This document shows, in pieces, positions 61,711 to 64,000 of a stretch of DNA of 64,000 nucleotides (positions are counted from its first letter, which is position 1; every line of letters starts with the position of its first letter). The position numbers and the translations under genes were made by a program. Origin of the DNA: Antedon mediterranea (taxonomy: Eukaryota; Echinodermata; Crinoidea; Comatulida; Antedonidae); assembly GCF_964355755.1 (NCBI RefSeq), contig NC_092671.1, positions 3,421,001 to 3,485,000 on the forward strand. Direction: 5' to 3'. The notes below the pieces were generated by a model. It was not told the DNA's origin. It searched no databases and was given only the letters and a program-made list of their open reading frames with translations.

Positions 61711-64000
61711 ATGATATTTAGACTGTTAGAATCTAATAAAATGGCAGTTTTTATTGTGTGTTTTGCTATTCTTCTGTCGCAGCAAATTCAGCCAAGTTTA
61801 ACAGTTACTGGAACATCAAATAAAGGTAGGGACAAACCAGGCAAAAAGTAGATACAGTAGATTAGGCCTACCTTATTGCCTAGGCTAGGCCTAGCATAGG
61901 CATAGGCCTACAGTAAATAGGCCTAGGTCTATGTTCTAGATAGCTTCCAAGGCCTAGGCTAGGCCTAGTAGGATTACTACTTATTACAGAGGTCTAATAA
62001 TAAGGCCTACCTAAGCTTTAATATCAGGGCTTATGTTGTTACACCGTACATGGAGGTATAACAAGGCCATGTACCTGGCTGCAGTCGCGTGCTCAATTTA
62101 GTGTTTACCGACCGACCAATACCCGACCGACATAGTGAGCTTTAGAGTCGCGTTGCACGCGACTAAATGTAAATTTTTTTACCTCCATGCACCGTATAGA
62201 ATAGGCCTATAGCTAAGTCAGACATGGCCTATGCCTAATAATAAATACATTTCTTTTTCAGTAAAAAATAATGAAGACGTAGATACCGAAGCATACATTT
62301 CTAAAACTAATAAAGTTCTTAACAACATCGGGAAAAATAAACAAAAATACAATTTAAAGGAACGTAAACGTAATTTTGGTGACGGGATCACAAAACGCTC
62401 TGGTATTGGTTATAAACTTGATTCTAGCGAAAAGTTTAAGGAACGCGTTAGAACTAAACCTGTTGACAAAATTACAAAACCAGATATTAAGAAGCCCATG
62501 AAAAATAGAAACGAAAACTCATTTGGAAAACAAACCAAAAATACTGGTTATGTTGATGAAACTTTATCAGAATATACGAAGAAGCTTGACAAAATTCTTC
62601 AAAACACTGAAATGAAAAATGAAGTTAAACAGAAAAACGCATTTGGAAAGAAATTAGTAGATAAACTACCGGATCCTAAAGATGATGTCAAAGACGCATT
62701 AGCAGACAGGGAAGAATTGGAATATCAGAGTCAGATAGATTCTATTGTTAAAAAGAAAGAAAACCCTGCAGGCAAAATATACAAAACACCTACAAGAGAC
62801 AAAGATCAAATAAAAAAAATCATATCAAATTTGAAAGATGGCCAAGTTAATGTTGGTAATAACCTAGAAGAAAATAAAGCCACTGCTGAGACAATGAAAA
62901 GTAAGTTAGCTAAGATTCAGAAAAAACAGAGAAAGGATGAAGAGGAGATGGGATCAGTGATTATCTCAAACGACAACACCCAGAAAGCACTGATAGATTT
63001 ATCAATAGACAACGAACTCTTGAAGAACAAGATTGCCGAACTTGCAGACGATAAAATCACTTTGGAGACAGTAAATAAAGCTGTTAAACATGGAGTCGAA
63101 AGAGCTGTGGGAGAGGTGACAAAAAGTGCAAATAAGGTTATAGGAGGACTTGTAAAAGGCTTGAAAGAAGAAGAAACTAAAAACAATGAAATAAATAAGC
63201 AGATACAACGAGCTAGAGAAAAACCACACCAATCAGCTACGTTAAATTCTAACAGTAACTCTGCGTCTGGTTATCATCCCAGGCAATATGAATCTGACAA
63301 AAACCATGCAATGAGAAAAGTTAATAACAAACAGACAAAACATATTCCTAATTTAGGTCCACATCGTGTAAACAAAGAAAGCAAACATTTCGATAAGTCG
63401 TCAGCGTTCCAGCATCAAAATGTTCCTATGCTTACAAAAGAACGTCCACTACAAGACCGCGGGATCCCTCCTAAGCAAATGACTAACCCAGACGACATTG
63501 TGATGGACAATAATGTCTATGATTATGACGGTATCGTTGATCGGAGAGCTTATAATAAATGGATTCAACAAGAAATTATGTCAGAACTCGAAGAAGAGGG
63601 ATATAATAAGCAAAACGATTTTGAAAACAAAAACAGTGTATCGAAATTGCACAATGTTGATAACGTGCAACCAATACACCAACAGTATAAGAAGGGTAAT
63701 GGTATTGACCATTCGAATGAAGTTGGTCCAATGTCTAACAGAGAAGTTGACGCATACAAAGGCCAGCATTCTAATAAGCAGACAGATTTTGAAAACAAAA
63801 ATAGTGTGTCGAAATTGCACAATGTTGATAACGTGCAACCATTACACCAACAGTATAAGACGGGTAATGGCATTGACCATTCGAATAAAGTTGGTCCAAT
63901 GTCTTACAGAGAAGCTGAAGCATACAAAGGCCAGCATTCTAATAAGCAGACAGATGTTGGAAACAAAAATAGTGTATCAAAATTGCACAATGTTGATAAC
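61711..64000 (+). CDS. Secreted Lys/Asn-rich tandem-repeat protein, unrecognised, 3'-truncated by the window
   Basis: Exon 1 is 61711-61825. Exon 2 runs from 62262 to the window edge with no stop. The donor is AAAG|GTAGGG and the acceptor TTTTCAG, phase-consistent, giving 618 residues so far. An in-frame TAA at 61651 precedes the ATG. A second ATG at 61741 is the better signal-peptide start (MAVFIVCFAILLSQQIQPS). The visible mature part has no cysteine and one tryptophan, is very rich in Lys, Asn, Glu and Asp, and looks disordered or coiled-coil. Residues about 75-86 contain two Lys-Arg pairs ten residues apart (KRNFGDGITKR), a possible proprotein cleavage. The N-terminal third has loose repeats (ENSFGKQ, KNAFGKK). 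From 63605 a 56-residue unit repeats nearly exactly. I do not recognise the family. An extracellular matrix, secretory-granule or adhesive protein is possible but unproven. Confidence 0.8.
62044..62198. mobile_element. Element F, two-ended copy in intron 1 of the repeat-protein gene
   Basis: CCGTACATGGAGGTATAAC at the left and TTTACCTCCATGCACCGT at the right are inverted. The core GTGTTTACCGACCGACC and GACCGACATAGTGAG matches 51235-51330. Confidence 0.7.
63605..64000 (+). repeat. 168-bp coding tandem repeat (56 aa), two full units and a partial third
   Basis: Unit starts are 63605, 63773 and 63941. Each begins NKQ and contains NKNSVSKLHNVDN, HQQYK, GNGIDHSN, VGPMS and AYKGQHS. Units 1 and 2 differ at roughly eight residues. 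The array continues past the window edge. Minus-strand frames at 63565-63873 are its antisense reading. Confidence 0.95.

Noticed and set aside
62917-63873. Minus-strand frames opposite the secreted repeat protein
   Set aside because: They are antisense shadows. The plus frame has a signal peptide, splice sites and an upstream stop, and is longer.

Overview
This window is animal (metazoan) nuclear DNA. Genes are split into many short exons with GT/AG introns, the non-coding DNA is AT-rich, and introns and intergenic spans are crowded with short DNA transposons, SINE-like pieces and minisatellites. Protein content (an acid lipase with conserved exon phases, a PBAF-type ARID2, a centrin-like protein), frequent CTGTACAGTA words and TAGGCCTAGGCC clusters suggest an invertebrate deuterostome, perhaps an echinoderm. 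The species call is inference. The genes themselves are read directly from the sequence.

Layout. (1) 287-1878, minus: five-exon centrin-like EF-hand protein, 207 aa. (2) 1879-7340: intergenic, with a hAT-like element, a tRNA-derived SINE and MITEs. (3) 7341-15610, minus: eight-exon acid lipase (LIPA/LIPF family), 412 aa, with signal peptide and complete Ser-Asp-His triad. (4) 15611-16735: compact divergent promoter region with a YY1-type motif. (5) 16736-53320, plus: complete 18-exon ARID2 orthologue, 1912 aa, with ARID, RFX-type, Gln-rich and C2H2 regions. Its 15.8 kb intron 3 is a nest of DNA transposons. (6) 53321-58516: 3'UTR, intergenic DNA, a minisatellite and a partial duplicate of the next gene's last exon. 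(7) 58517-60941, minus: three-exon Myb/SANT-like DNA-binding protein. (8) 61711-64000 and beyond, plus: a gene I do not recognise, encoding a secreted, cysteine-free, Lys/Asn-rich protein with near-identical 56-residue tandem repeats. It is cut by the window edge.

The genes are not a pathway. The window holds two head-to-head pairs (lipase/ARID2 and Myb-SANT/secreted repeat protein), whose spacers are candidate bidirectional promoters. All exon joins were derived by hand from splice sites, reading phase and family similarity. Every listed gene keeps a consistent phase across its joins. The most novel items are the truncated repeat protein at the right edge, the in-frame duplicate terminal exon of the Myb/SANT gene, an inverted repeat pair flanking ARID2 exons 4-8, and several well-bounded, apparently non-autonomous transposon families with target-site duplications.
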